Source: Kribbella sp. ALI-6-A (GTDB lineage Bacteria; Actinomycetota; Actinomycetes; Propionibacteriales; Kribbellaceae). Taken from it: 64,000 bases of DNA. Position 1 is the stretch's first letter, and the number at the start of each line of letters is the position of its first letter. Both the position numbers and the translations under genes were made by a program. Under the pieces are notes generated by a model. The model worked only from the letters and a program-made list of their open reading frames with translations, had not been told where the DNA came from and made no database searches. The DNA is taken from NCBI RefSeq assembly GCF_001984195.1, contig NZ_MTQN01000009.1:248001-312000 (forward strand). The letters run 5' to 3'. Below, piece after piece: positions 32,739-40,624 of the stretch.

Positions 32739-32742
32739 CCCG

Positions 32743-32787
32743 GTTTCGGTGGTCCCCCGCGCGGCGGCAGGGTGGAGTCACCGAAAC
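32743..32787. repeat. 9-bp inverted repeat upstream of the secreted serine hydrolase
   Basis: GTTTCGGTG (32743-32751) and CACCGAAAC (32779-32787) are perfect inverted copies separated by 27 bp, ending just before the AGAGAGG ribosome-binding site. It may be an operator or a leader-RNA stem. The half-site GTTTCGG also occurs in the exporter operators at 14737 and 26154, but the spacing is quite different. Confidence 0.45.
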
Positions 32788-32804
32788 AACAGAGAGGCAC
32801 ACGC

Positions 32805-33908
32805 GTGACAACACGATTGGGGAGGCGGCCGCGGCTCGCCGTGGCCGGGGTCCTGACGGCAGCGCTCGTGGCCGCGCCGGCGACGGCGACGGCGGGCGGC
32901 ACGTCCGAACTGCAGCGCGAGGTGGACGCCGTGGTCGCCGCGGGGGCGACGAGCGCGACGGCCGAGATCAGCACAGCGGACCGGCGGGTGCGCGCGTCCA
33001 GCGGCACCGCGGTGGCCGGCTCCAACCGGCCGGTGCCGGCGAACGCGCGGTTCCGGATCGGCAGCCAGACCAAGGCGTTCCTGGCCACGGTGGTGCTGCA
33101 GTTGGTCGACGAGAACCAGCTGAGGCTCGACGACACGGTCGGGAGTCTGCTGCCCGGCGTCGTACCGGACGGCGACCGCATCACCGTGCGGCAACTGCTC
33201 AACCACAGCAGCGGGCTGTACGAGGTGCTGGCGACGATGCCGAACCCGCGGTCGGAGGAGTTCCTGAAGATCCGGTGGAACACCTGGACCACCGCGGAAC
33301 TCGTCGCCCGCGCCACGGCGTACCCGCTGGTCTTCACGCCGGGGTCGAAGGTCCAGTACAACAACACCGGCTACCTGGTGCTCGGCCTGATCGTCGAGAA
33401 GCTCACCGGCACCTCGTACGCCGACCAGATCGAGCGCCGGGTCATCCGCCCGCTGCACCTGAGCGGGACGTCCGTACCTGGCACCAACCCGTTCGTGCCC
33501 GGCCCGCACGCCCACGGCTATCTCCCGCTGCAGCGCAACGGGGTCGTGGAGCTGGTCGACATCACCACCGTCAACCCGTCGATCATGAACGCGGCGGGCG
33601 AGATGATCTCGACCACCCGCGACCTGAACCGATTCTTCGGCGCACTGCTCGACGGCGACCTGCTGCCCGCCCACCTGCTGGCCGAGCTGAAGACGACGGC
33701 CCACAACTCGCCGTACGGCCTGGGCCTGATCAGCCGGTCGCTGTCCTGCGGCACCGCGTGGGGCAAGGACGGCGACGCGCCGGGGTACTCGACCTGGACT
33801 TTCGTCTCGCCGAACAACACCCGGCGCGTCACCGTCTCGGTCACCTGGGGCGCGGGCAACCACAAGGCCGCGGTGAACGCCCTGCTCGACAAGGAACTGT
33901 GCCGCTAG
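32805..33908 (+). CDS. Secreted serine hydrolase (DD-peptidase/esterase-like)
   Basis: A 367-residue exported protein. The N-terminus TTRLGRRPRLAVAGVLTAALV, continuing AAPATATAG, is a Sec signal peptide with a likely AXA cleavage near residue 30. The nucleophile motif is SQTK in RIGSQTKAFLATVV, and the second is YNN in VQYNNTGYLVLG. The third motif is unusual: GKDGDAPGYST stands where HTG or KTG is expected, so it reads K-D-G. GTG 32805 has AGAGAGG about 8 bp upstream. Likely a D-alanyl-D-alanine carboxypeptidase or cell-wall esterase. Its stop overlaps the convergent reductase gene by 4 bp. Confidence 0.85.
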   Translation: MTTRLGRRPRLAVAGVLTAALVAAPATATAGGTSELQREVDAVVAAGATSATAEISTADRRVRASSGTAVAGSNRPVPANARFRIGSQTKAFLATVVLQLVDENQLRLDDTVGSLLPGVVPDGDRITVRQLLNHSSGLYEVLATMPNPRSEEFLKIRWNTWTTAELVARATAYPLVFTPGSKVQYNNTGYLVLGLIVEKLTGTSYADQIERRVIRPLHLSGTSVPGTNPFVPGPHAHGYLPLQRNGVVELVDITTVNPSIMNAAGEMISTTRDLNRFFGALLDGDLLPAHLLAELKTTAHNSPYGLGLISRSLSCGTAWGKDGDAPGYSTWTFVSPNNTRRVTVSVTWGAGNHKAAVNALLDKELCR

Positions 33909-34522
33909 CGCCGGACGATTCGTACGTGGGTCACCGCCGGCGAGCTGCGCTGTTCGACCACTCGGTACTGCCGCAGCGCGTCACCGAGTCCCGCGAACAG
34001 CGGCTCGCCGGCACCGGCCAGCAGCGGCGCCACCGCGATGTCCAGCTGGTCGATCAGCCCGGCCTGCAGGTACTGCCGCACGGTCGCCGCACCGCCGGCC
34101 ACGATGACGTCCTTCTCGCCGGCCGCCTCCCGGGCCCGTTCCAGCACGACCTCGATCGGCTCGCTGGTGAAGTGGAAGGTCGTCCCGCCCTCCATCTCCA
34201 GATCTGGCCGCGGGTGATGGGTGAGCACGAACGTGTCGTGGTGGTACGGCGGGTTGTCGCCCCACCAGCCCTTCCACGACTCGTCCGGCCACTCCCCCCG
34301 GATCGGCCCGAACATGTTGCGTCCCATGATGGTGGCCCCGAACGCGTCCCGGTCGAGCCCGACCTCGGCGTCCAGCCCGGTCGCCGTGCCCTCGAACAGC
34401 GGATCCATCCAGTCGTGCAGGTGCTCCACCCCGTCCCCGAACGGCTCCTCCAGCCGCTGGTTCGGCCCCGCACCGAACCCGTCCAGCGTGATCGTGAAGT
34501 TGTGAACCCGAACTTTGCCCAT
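33905..34522 (-). CDS. Dihydrofolate reductase-fold (RibD C-terminal-like) protein
   Basis: A 205-residue NAD(P)H-binding protein. It has VHNFTITLDGFGAGPNQ at the N-terminus, GATIMGRNMFGP (the pyridine-nucleotide loop), HTFVLTHHPR-like DTFVLTHHPRPDL, and VIVAGGAATVRQYLQAGLIDQL near the end. This family includes RibD reductase domains and many general reductases; it is not a folA enzyme. GGAGGAAACG lies just before ATG 34522. The upstream extension to 34591 lacks a start signal. Confidence 0.85.
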   Translation of the reverse strand: MGKVRVHNFTITLDGFGAGPNQRLEEPFGDGVEHLHDWMDPLFEGTATGLDAEVGLDRDAFGATIMGRNMFGPIRGEWPDESWKGWWGDNPPYHHDTFVLTHHPRPDLEMEGGTTFHFTSEPIEVVLERAREAAGEKDVIVAGGAATVRQYLQAGLIDQLDIAVAPLLAGAGEPLFAGLGDALRQYRVVEQRSSPAVTHVRIVRR

Positions 34523-34604
34523 GATCGTTTCCTCCTGCGTTTGTGGCTTGCTGTCACCCGGTGGTCGGAGCCGTCCGTGGTTCTTTGACATCTAGACTGC
34601 CGCC

Positions 34605-35021
34605 ATGCCCGGCCGAAAAGCGCGCGTCAGCGACGTCCACGAGGTGGCGCTCGGGATGCCGCACGTCACCATCGAGAAGGGTGGCGCCGGCAATCCCGTC
34701 TACCAGGTGGGCGGCAAGTCGTTCGTGTTCTTCCGCACGCCGCGGCCCGACGCGTTCGACCCGGAGACCGGCGAGCGGTACGACGACGTGATCGTGATCT
34801 GGGTGCCGTCGGAGGAGGACAAGCTCGCGCTGGTCTCGGACGACAACAGCCCGTTCTTCACCACGCCGCACTTCGACGGTCACCTGTCGGTGCTGGTCCG
34901 GGGCAGTCAGATCGGCGGGCTGTCCCGGCAGGAACTGACCGAGGTGATCCAGGACGCGTGGCTGTCCCGGGCCTCGAAGCGACGGGCGGCGGCGTGGCTC
35001 GAGGAGCATCGGCTGGCCTGA
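34605..35021 (+). CDS. MmcQ/YjbR-family protein
   Basis: A 138-residue alpha/beta protein of the MmcQ/YjbR family, with the CyaY-like/MmcQ pattern VALGMPHVTIEKGGAG, VGGKSFVFFRTPRPDAFD and TEVIQDAWLSRASKRRAAAWLEEH. Members are proposed DNA-binding or metal-handling proteins; none of this is proven. TAGACT at 34593-34598 stands exactly 6 nt before ATG 34605 and no Shine-Dalgarno is present, so it is probably leaderless. It is divergent from the reductase gene. Confidence 0.8.
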   Translation: MPGRKARVSDVHEVALGMPHVTIEKGGAGNPVYQVGGKSFVFFRTPRPDAFDPETGERYDDVIVIWVPSEEDKLALVSDDNSPFFTTPHFDGHLSVLVRGSQIGGLSRQELTEVIQDAWLSRASKRRAAAWLEEHRLA

Positions 35022-35072
35022 TCCCCGGCTATCGTCCGGCGTGAAGCAGCTGGACTCGGGGAGGCGGACGCG

Positions 35073-36344
35073 ATGGACGTGACAGTGCTCGGAGCGGTCA
35101 TCGGCGTCCTGGTGGTCGCGGGCGTCGTCTGGGGTGTCGTCGCGCTGGTCCGCCGGCAGCAGTTCATCAGGTCGGTGCGCGAGCGCGGCTGGACGTTCGT
35201 GAACAGCCCGGACTTCACCGCGATCGCGCGACTCGGCAACCCGCCGTTCGGCCTCGGGTTCCGGCGTGACCCGGACGACCAGATCACCGGTCGCACCGCG
35301 TCCGGCCGCCCGTTCCAGGTGATCGAGTACAAGTCGGAGCACTGGAAGGGCTGGGTCGGCATGGTCGCGCTGTCCCGCCGGCTGCCCGAGTTGTGGGTCA
35401 CCGCTCCCGGCATCCAGCCCCGGCACGGCGTGGAGGCGACCACGATGCCGTCCCCCGTCACGCTCGGTCCCGGCTGGCAGATCGGCGCGCTCGACCCGTC
35501 GTACGCCGCGGAGGTGCTCACCCCACAGGTGTGCCACCAGCTCAACGGGATGGCCGGCGCACATCCGGCGCTCAGCCTCGGCATCGACTCCGACCAGCTG
35601 ACGGTGCTCCACCCGCCGCGCAAGGAGGTCGATCAGCTCGGCCCGTGGCTGGAGCAGCTCGCCGCCGTCGCCGACGCGATCGACGCCACCGGGCTGGACC
35701 GCTGGATCCAGCCTGAGCAACCGCCGAGGCTGACCTTCTACCACCACCCGGACTGGTACTGGGTCGGCGTGGACGACAGCCTGCTGGAGGTCACGCCGGC
35801 GAACCGGTCCGGCCACAGTCACCGCACCGCCGACGTGATCCGCGGCCGCGACGGCGACGGTCCGCCGTTCGTCGCGTTCACGCACCACTGGCAGACCACC
35901 CGGACCGAGAGCTCCACCGACAGCGAGGGCCGCACCACGACCCGCACGGTCACCGAGAACCACAGCGAGGCGATCCTCGGGTTCCAGCTGCCGGTCCGGA
36001 TGCCGGAACTGACCGTCGCCGGCCGCGGGTTCGGGCGCGGGATCAGCTTCGAGAGCGAGGCGTTCAACGAGCGGTTCAAGGTCACCTCGCCGAGCACCAA
36101 GTTCGCCTACGACGTGATCCACCCGCGGCAGATGGAGTTCTTGATCGCCACCTCGCCGGCGCCGTTCCGGATCGCCGGCGACTGGGTCTGGTTCGCGCCC
36201 GGCACGCACGACCCGGCGCTGGTCGCCCACAGCTCGCACTTCATCCGCCACTTCCTGGCCGGCATCCCCCGCTTCGTCTGGCGCGACCTCGGAATGTCTG
36301 ATGCGCCATACCCAAGGCTCGACCCGGTGGCGCCCGGCAGTTAG
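35073..36344 (+). CDS. Membrane-anchored protein with internal duplication
   Basis: A 423-residue protein with one N-terminal membrane helix (about 5-27) and a large soluble part. I do not recognise it beyond a loose likeness to DUF3137-type proteins. The soluble part seems to hold two copies of one module: RLPELWVTAPGIQP with LTVLHPPRKEVDQLGPWLEQL in the first, and RMPELTVAGRGFG with WVWFAPGTHDPALVAHSSHF in the second. A polar insert (TTRTESSTDSEGRTTTRTVT) separates them. GGGGAGG lies about 8 bp before ATG 35073, and TATCGT at about 35029 may be the -10 box. Confidence 0.6.
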   Translation: MDVTVLGAVIGVLVVAGVVWGVVALVRRQQFIRSVRERGWTFVNSPDFTAIARLGNPPFGLGFRRDPDDQITGRTASGRPFQVIEYKSEHWKGWVGMVALSRRLPELWVTAPGIQPRHGVEATTMPSPVTLGPGWQIGALDPSYAAEVLTPQVCHQLNGMAGAHPALSLGIDSDQLTVLHPPRKEVDQLGPWLEQLAAVADAIDATGLDRWIQPEQPPRLTFYHHPDWYWVGVDDSLLEVTPANRSGHSHRTADVIRGRDGDGPPFVAFTHHWQTTRTESSTDSEGRTTTRTVTENHSEAILGFQLPVRMPELTVAGRGFGRGISFESEAFNERFKVTSPSTKFAYDVIHPRQMEFLIATSPAPFRIAGDWVWFAPGTHDPALVAHSSHFIRHFLAGIPRFVWRDLGMSDAPYPRLDPVAPGS

Positions 36345-36428
36345 CTCACTCACACCAGGTCACATTCGGCCGCCGGGCGCGGTCTTCTGGAAGAAGGAAC
36401 ATCGCCGGCTATCCCGAGGAGCACCGCC

Positions 36429-38159
36429 GTGACCGTGACCGAGCAGCAGATCGCCACCTCCGTCCTGGTGATCGGAACCGGCGGAGGCGGTCTGCGCGCC
36501 GCCATCGAACTGGCCGAACAGGGCATCGACGTCCTCGCGCTGGGCAAACGGTCCCGGTCGGACGCGCACACCTCGCTGGCCGCGGGCGGGATCAACGCCG
36601 CGCTCGGCACGATGGACCCCGAGGACAGCTGGCAGCAGCACGCCGCCGACACCCTGCGGGAGAGCTACCTGCTGGCCAATCCGGTCACCGTGCAGATCGT
36701 CACCGAGCAGGCCGCCCGCGGGATCGCGGACCTCGAGCGCTACGGCATGCCGTTCGCCCGTGAGGCCGACGGGCGGATCTCGCAGCGCTTCTTCGGCGCG
36801 CACACCTATCGCCGGACCGCGTTCGCCGGCGACTACACCGGGCTGGAGATCCAGCGCACGCTGGTCAACCGGGCCGTGCAGCTGGGGGTCCCGATCCTCG
36901 ACACCGTCTACGTGACCCGGATCCTGGTGCGCGACAACGCCGTGTTCGGGGCCTACGGCTTCGACATCGTCACCGGGAAGCGGTACGTGATCCGCGCCGA
37001 CGCCGTGATCCTGGCCGCCGGCGGACACACCCGGATCTGGCGCCACACCTCCTCGCGCCGCGACGAGAACACCGGCGACTCCTTCCGCCTCGCCGTCCTG
37101 GCCGGTGGCAGGATCCGCGATCCCGAGCTGGTCCAGTTCCACCCGTCCGGCCTGATCGAACCGGAGAACGCGGCCGGCACCCTGGTCTCCGAAGCCGCCC
37201 GCGGCGAGGGCGGTCAGCTGCGCAACGCCGAGGGCGAACGGTTCATGGCCCGGTACGACGCCGAGCGGATGGAGCTGTCCACCCGGGACCGCGTCGCGCT
37301 GGCGGCGTACACGGAGATCAAGCAGGGCCGCGGTACGCCGAACGGCGGCGTCTGGCTCGACGTGTCCCACCTGCCGCGCGAGACGATCATGCGGCGCCTG
37401 CCGCGCGTCTACCAGACCCTGCTCGAGCTCCAGATGCTCGACATCACCAAGGAACCGATCGAGATCGCCCCGACCGCCCACTACTCGATGGGCGGAGTCT
37501 GGGTCCGGCCGGAGGACCACAGCACCGGCGTCGACGGCCTGTACGCGATCGGTGAGGCGGCCAGTGGCCTGCACGGCGCGAACCGGCTCGGCGGCAACTC
37601 GCTGATCGAGCTGCTGGTGTTCGGGCGGATCGTCGCCGAGGAGGCCGCGAAGTACTCGACCGGTCTGCAGCGTCAGGAGCGCTCGGCCGAGGCGCTCGGC
37701 GAAGCGCGCGCCGAAGTCGACGACCTGCTGGCCGGCGACGGGGAGGAGAACGTCCGCGCTCTCCAGCGGGCGCTGCGCAACACGATGACGAACCGGGCGG
37801 GCGTCGTACGGGACGAGGAAGGGTTGACGGCCGGGCTGGACGAACTGGCCGAGGTGGAGGACCGGATGAGTGGCCTGGGCATCCATCCCGACATCGCCGG
37901 GTTCCAGGACCTCGCGCACGCCTTCGACCTGAAGGCCTCGGCCCTGGCCGCGCGCGCCACGCTGGAAGCCGCCCTGGTACGCCGCGAGACGCGCGGCTGC
38001 CACAACCGCTCCGACTACCCCGAGCTCGACGAGAAGCTCCAGGTGAATCTGGTCTGGTCCGGCCGGGGCCAGGTCGAGCAGGAGGAGATCCCGCCGATCC
38101 CGTCCGAGCTGAACGCGCTGATGCGTGAGGTCTCCACCGAGGGCAAGCTGGTCGAGTGA
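36429..38159 (+). CDS. L-aspartate oxidase/fumarate reductase-like flavoprotein
   Basis: A 576-residue FAD protein. The Rossmann start is SVLVIGTGGGGLRAAIELAEQG, the FAD-histidyl-type loop is SDAHTSLAAGGINAALG, the active-site region has QFHPSGL and EAARGEGGQL, and the C-terminal FAD contact is GLYAIGEAASGLHGANRLGGNSLIEL. The final part is the SdhA/NadB-type helical domain with ARATLEAALVRRETRGCHNRSDYP. The gene stands alone with no iron-sulfur or membrane subunit, which favours a soluble L-aspartate oxidase-like enzyme over succinate dehydrogenase. No quinolinate synthase (nadA) is near, so a NAD role is not certain. GTG 36429 has GAGGAG about 7 bp upstream. Confidence 0.78.
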   Translation: MTVTEQQIATSVLVIGTGGGGLRAAIELAEQGIDVLALGKRSRSDAHTSLAAGGINAALGTMDPEDSWQQHAADTLRESYLLANPVTVQIVTEQAARGIADLERYGMPFAREADGRISQRFFGAHTYRRTAFAGDYTGLEIQRTLVNRAVQLGVPILDTVYVTRILVRDNAVFGAYGFDIVTGKRYVIRADAVILAAGGHTRIWRHTSSRRDENTGDSFRLAVLAGGRIRDPELVQFHPSGLIEPENAAGTLVSEAARGEGGQLRNAEGERFMARYDAERMELSTRDRVALAAYTEIKQGRGTPNGGVWLDVSHLPRETIMRRLPRVYQTLLELQMLDITKEPIEIAPTAHYSMGGVWVRPEDHSTGVDGLYAIGEAASGLHGANRLGGNSLIELLVFGRIVAEEAAKYSTGLQRQERSAEALGEARAEVDDLLAGDGEENVRALQRALRNTMTNRAGVVRDEEGLTAGLDELAEVEDRMSGLGIHPDIAGFQDLAHAFDLKASALAARATLEAALVRRETRGCHNRSDYPELDEKLQVNLVWSGRGQVEQEEIPPIPSELNALMREVSTEGKLVE

Positions 38160-38187
38160 CGCCGCCGGCAGCTTGGTCGCCACCAGC

Positions 38188-38214
38188 TGTCACAGGCCGG
38201 GAGGCTGTCTTGTC
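38188..38214 (+). promoter_or_regulatory. ECF41-type promoter of the SDR-cupin-ferritin operon
   Basis: A perfect -35 TGTCACA (38188-38194), exactly 16 bp, and TGTC (38211-38214) match the ECF41 pattern TGTCACA-N16-CGTC at 10 of 11 positions. It lies about 50 bp upstream of the SDR start codon. The ECF41-type sigma factor at 28059 is the likely user, 10 kb away. The -10 variant TGTC is the same as at the AhpD-like gene. Confidence 0.75.
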
Positions 38215-38268
38215 CTAGCTGGTGACCGGCCGGCGACCAGCGCCACCGGCGGACAGGAAGGCCTCACG

Positions 38269-39015
38269 ATGAAGGTCGTCGTCATCGGCGGTACTGGTCT
38301 GATCGGCTCGAAGGTCGTCGCGAAGCTCACCGAGCACGGGCACGACGCCGTGGCGGCCGCTCCCAGTACGGGAGTCGACACGCTCACCGGCCGGGGACTC
38401 GCCGAGGCGCTGGCCGGCGCCGACGTGGTGGTCGACGTGTCGAACGCGCCGGTCTGGGAGGACGACGCGGTGCTGGAGTTCTTCGAGACCTCCACCCGCA
38501 ACCTGCTCACCGCCGAGCAGGCGGCGGGCGTGCGGCACCACGTCGCCGTCTCGGTGGTCGGCACCGAACTGCTGCTCGACAGCGGCTACTTCCGGGCGAA
38601 GCTCGCGCAGGAGAAGCTGATCGAGAGCTCGCCGGTCCCGTTCTCGATCGTCCGCGCGACCCAGTTCTTCGAGTTCGTCCCGAGCATCGCCGACGCGTCC
38701 ACCGACGGCGCGCGGGTCCACCTGAAGCACGTCTTCTTCCAGCCGATCGCCGGCGCCGACGTGGCCCAGGCCGTCGCGCGGGTCGCCGTCGGGTCGCCGC
38801 TGAACGGCACACTGAACGTGGCCGGTCCGGAGCGGTTCCGGATGGACGACTTCTTCCGCGACGTGCTCGCTGCCGGCAACGACCCGCGCGAGGTCGTCAC
38901 CGATCCGGACGCCGTCTACTTCGGCATCTCCCCCAGCGAGTACGCGCTGGTCCCCGGCGACGACGCCCAGCGCGGCGAGACGCCGTACGGCGAGTGGGCT
39001 CGCCACAACTCCTGA
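38269..39015 (+). CDS. NAD(P)-binding SDR/NmrA-like oxidoreductase
   Basis: A 248-residue atypical short-chain dehydrogenase. It has the nucleotide loop VVVIGGTGLIGSKVVAKL, then VVDVSNAPVW, HHVAVSVVGTEL, YFRAKLAQEKLIESSPVPFSIVRATQFFEF and GTLNVAGPERF. The YFRAK pattern supplies the Tyr/Lys pair. Family members reduce quinones, act on nucleotide-linked sugars or only sense NAD(P)H. GGAAGG lies about 6 bp before ATG 38269; the reading that runs back to 38125 crosses the promoter and is rejected. It heads a three-gene unit with a cupin and a ferritin-like protein. Confidence 0.85.
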   Translation: MKVVVIGGTGLIGSKVVAKLTEHGHDAVAAAPSTGVDTLTGRGLAEALAGADVVVDVSNAPVWEDDAVLEFFETSTRNLLTAEQAAGVRHHVAVSVVGTELLLDSGYFRAKLAQEKLIESSPVPFSIVRATQFFEFVPSIADASTDGARVHLKHVFFQPIAGADVAQAVARVAVGSPLNGTLNVAGPERFRMDDFFRDVLAAGNDPREVVTDPDAVYFGISPSEYALVPGDDAQRGETPYGEWARHNS

Positions 39016-39046
39016 TCCGTCCCCACCAGCTTTCGGAGGTACACCC

Positions 39047-39451
39047 ATGTCCACAGGTGTTTGGCAGTCGGCTCTGACCGTCCTGCAGGAGGCCGAACCG
39101 CCGTCGATCCCGGTCGGCGCGCACGCGATGACGGTGGTGATCGAGTACCCGCCCGGCGACCCGGGCGCGCCGCCCCACCGCCACCCCGGCGGCCCGGCGT
39201 TCGGCTACGTGATCGAGGGCGAGATGCGGTTCGAGCTCGAGGGGCAGCCCGAACGTGTGCTGCGCGCCGGCGAGGCGTTCTGGGAGCCCGGCGGTGACGT
39301 CATCCACTACTCCGACGGCAACGCGAGCGACCAGACCACCCTGCGCTTCACCGTCACCATGCTCTGCGACCCGGCCCAGCCGATGCTGGTCGTCGTCGAC
39401 GAGGAGGAACTCGCCCAGCGCAAGCACCTCCGCGCACCGCGCCCGGCCTGA
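39047..39451 (+). CDS. Cupin-domain protein
   Basis: A 134-residue single-domain cupin. The first cupin motif is PPHRHPGGPAFGYVIEGEMRFELEG, with His, His and Glu as metal ligands. The second is weaker: FWEPGGDVIHYSDG, with one His. CTTTCGGAGG lies 7 bp before ATG 39047. It is 31 bp after the SDR gene and 41 bp before the ferritin-like gene, so probably the same transcript. Such cupins act as dioxygenases, isomerases or small-ligand binders; no substrate can be read. Confidence 0.85.
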   Translation: MSTGVWQSALTVLQEAEPPSIPVGAHAMTVVIEYPPGDPGAPPHRHPGGPAFGYVIEGEMRFELEGQPERVLRAGEAFWEPGGDVIHYSDGNASDQTTLRFTVTMLCDPAQPMLVVVDEEELAQRKHLRAPRPA

Positions 39452-39492
39452 CTCCCCCACTGACCACTCCCGCGCTGGAAGGAAACTGATTC

Positions 39493-40521
39493 GTGAGTGC
39501 CCGGATCGCGTCGATCGAGGACCTGCGCGAGCATCTGCAGTGGGCGATCGAGCTGGAGCACGCGACGCTGCCGCCGTACCTGGTCGCGCTGTACTCGATC
39601 GACGCCGAACGGAACCCGGACGCCGTCCAGGTGGTGAGCAGCGTGTTCGCCGAGGAGATGATCCATCTCGCCCTGGCGGCGAACCTGCTCAACGCCGTCG
39701 GTGGGCACCCCCGGCTGGACACCCCGGCGATCCTGCCGGGGCATCCGCGAACGATGCCGCACGGCGACCGGTCGCTGGAGCTGTCGCTGCTTCCGTTCGG
39801 GCCCGAGGCGCTGGAGATGTTCCTGCGGCTGGAGCAGCCGGCACCGCCGGACGCTCCGGCCGAGGGCGACGGCTACGAGACGATCGGCCAGTTCTACTCG
39901 GCGATCGAGGAAGGGCTGCGCGACCTGTGTGCCGAGCTCGGTGAGACGGCGGTGTTCAGCGGCGATCCGGCGGACCAGGTCACCTCGGGGCCGTTCGCGC
40001 ACAGCACCGGAAAGCTGACCGCCGTCACCGATCTGGCCTCGGCGCTGGCCGCCCTGGAGGAGATCGTGGAGCAGGGCGAGGGGACCTCGCGCGGCGAGGT
40101 CTGGGACGGCGACCAGGACGTCTTCCATCCCGAGCGGCACGAGGTCGGCCACTACTACCGGTTCCAGGAGCTCGCCCAGGGCCGCAGGTACCAGCGCGGG
40201 GACACACCTCGCTCGGGACCGACCGGGGACAAGCTCGCGGTCGACTTCACGGCCGTCCTGCCGATGCGGCGCGATCCGCGGCCGGCCGAAGCGGGCAGCC
40301 GGGTTCGGGCTGCCCAGGACCAGTTCGACAAGACCTACCGCGGGCTGCTGGCTCAGCTCCAGTTGGCGTTCAACGGAAGCCCCCAGGCGCTCGGTGCGTC
40401 GATCGGCACGATGTACGGCCTCAAGGCGCAGGCCCAGGCTTTGATGGCGATGCCGAACGGCGACGGCACCACGGCCGGCCCGACGTTCGGGTCCGGCGAG
40501 GACCTCGCACAAAATTCCTGA
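39493..40521 (+). CDS. Ferritin-like (VioB C-terminal-type) protein
   Basis: A 342-residue protein with a ferritin-like helical bundle. It starts LREHLQWAIELEHATLPPYLVALYSI and continues VVSSVFAEEMIHLALAANLLNAVGG, with Glu and EEMIH metal residues typical of the domain in VioB/RebD-like enzymes. A C-terminal helix follows after a long insert. These domains bind a di-iron site and often carry out oxidation in secondary metabolism. GGAAGGAAA lies about 7 bp before GTG 39493. It closes the ECF41-type operon with an SDR and a cupin. Confidence 0.83.
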   Translation: MSARIASIEDLREHLQWAIELEHATLPPYLVALYSIDAERNPDAVQVVSSVFAEEMIHLALAANLLNAVGGHPRLDTPAILPGHPRTMPHGDRSLELSLLPFGPEALEMFLRLEQPAPPDAPAEGDGYETIGQFYSAIEEGLRDLCAELGETAVFSGDPADQVTSGPFAHSTGKLTAVTDLASALAALEEIVEQGEGTSRGEVWDGDQDVFHPERHEVGHYYRFQELAQGRRYQRGDTPRSGPTGDKLAVDFTAVLPMRRDPRPAEAGSRVRAAQDQFDKTYRGLLAQLQLAFNGSPQALGASIGTMYGLKAQAQALMAMPNGDGTTAGPTFGSGEDLAQNS

Positions 40522-40624
40522 CACCGCAGGGTTTGACGGTTGGGTACGAATGGCGGTCGAAGGCAAATGACCGCGGTCCGGAGAAGAGGCCGCGCCGTGA
40601 CGAGTCCGTCGCGAGGTCACGTTC

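Noticed and set aside
34311..34325. GAACATGTT within the DHFR-like gene as a third exporter-type operator
   Set aside because: Only 9 bases match, the flanks are not symmetric, and it lies inside a coding region.
34549..34578. TGTCACC near the reductase start as another ECF41-type promoter
   Set aside because: The next CGTC is only 13 bp away, the orientation does not point to the adjacent minus-strand gene, and the plus-strand gene has its own TAGACT box.
40531..40547. GTTT...GGGTAC upstream of the SigB/SigF-type gene, resembling a SigF promoter
   Set aside because: The two boxes are only 7 bp apart, whereas such promoters need about 14-16 bp, so autoregulation is not supported.
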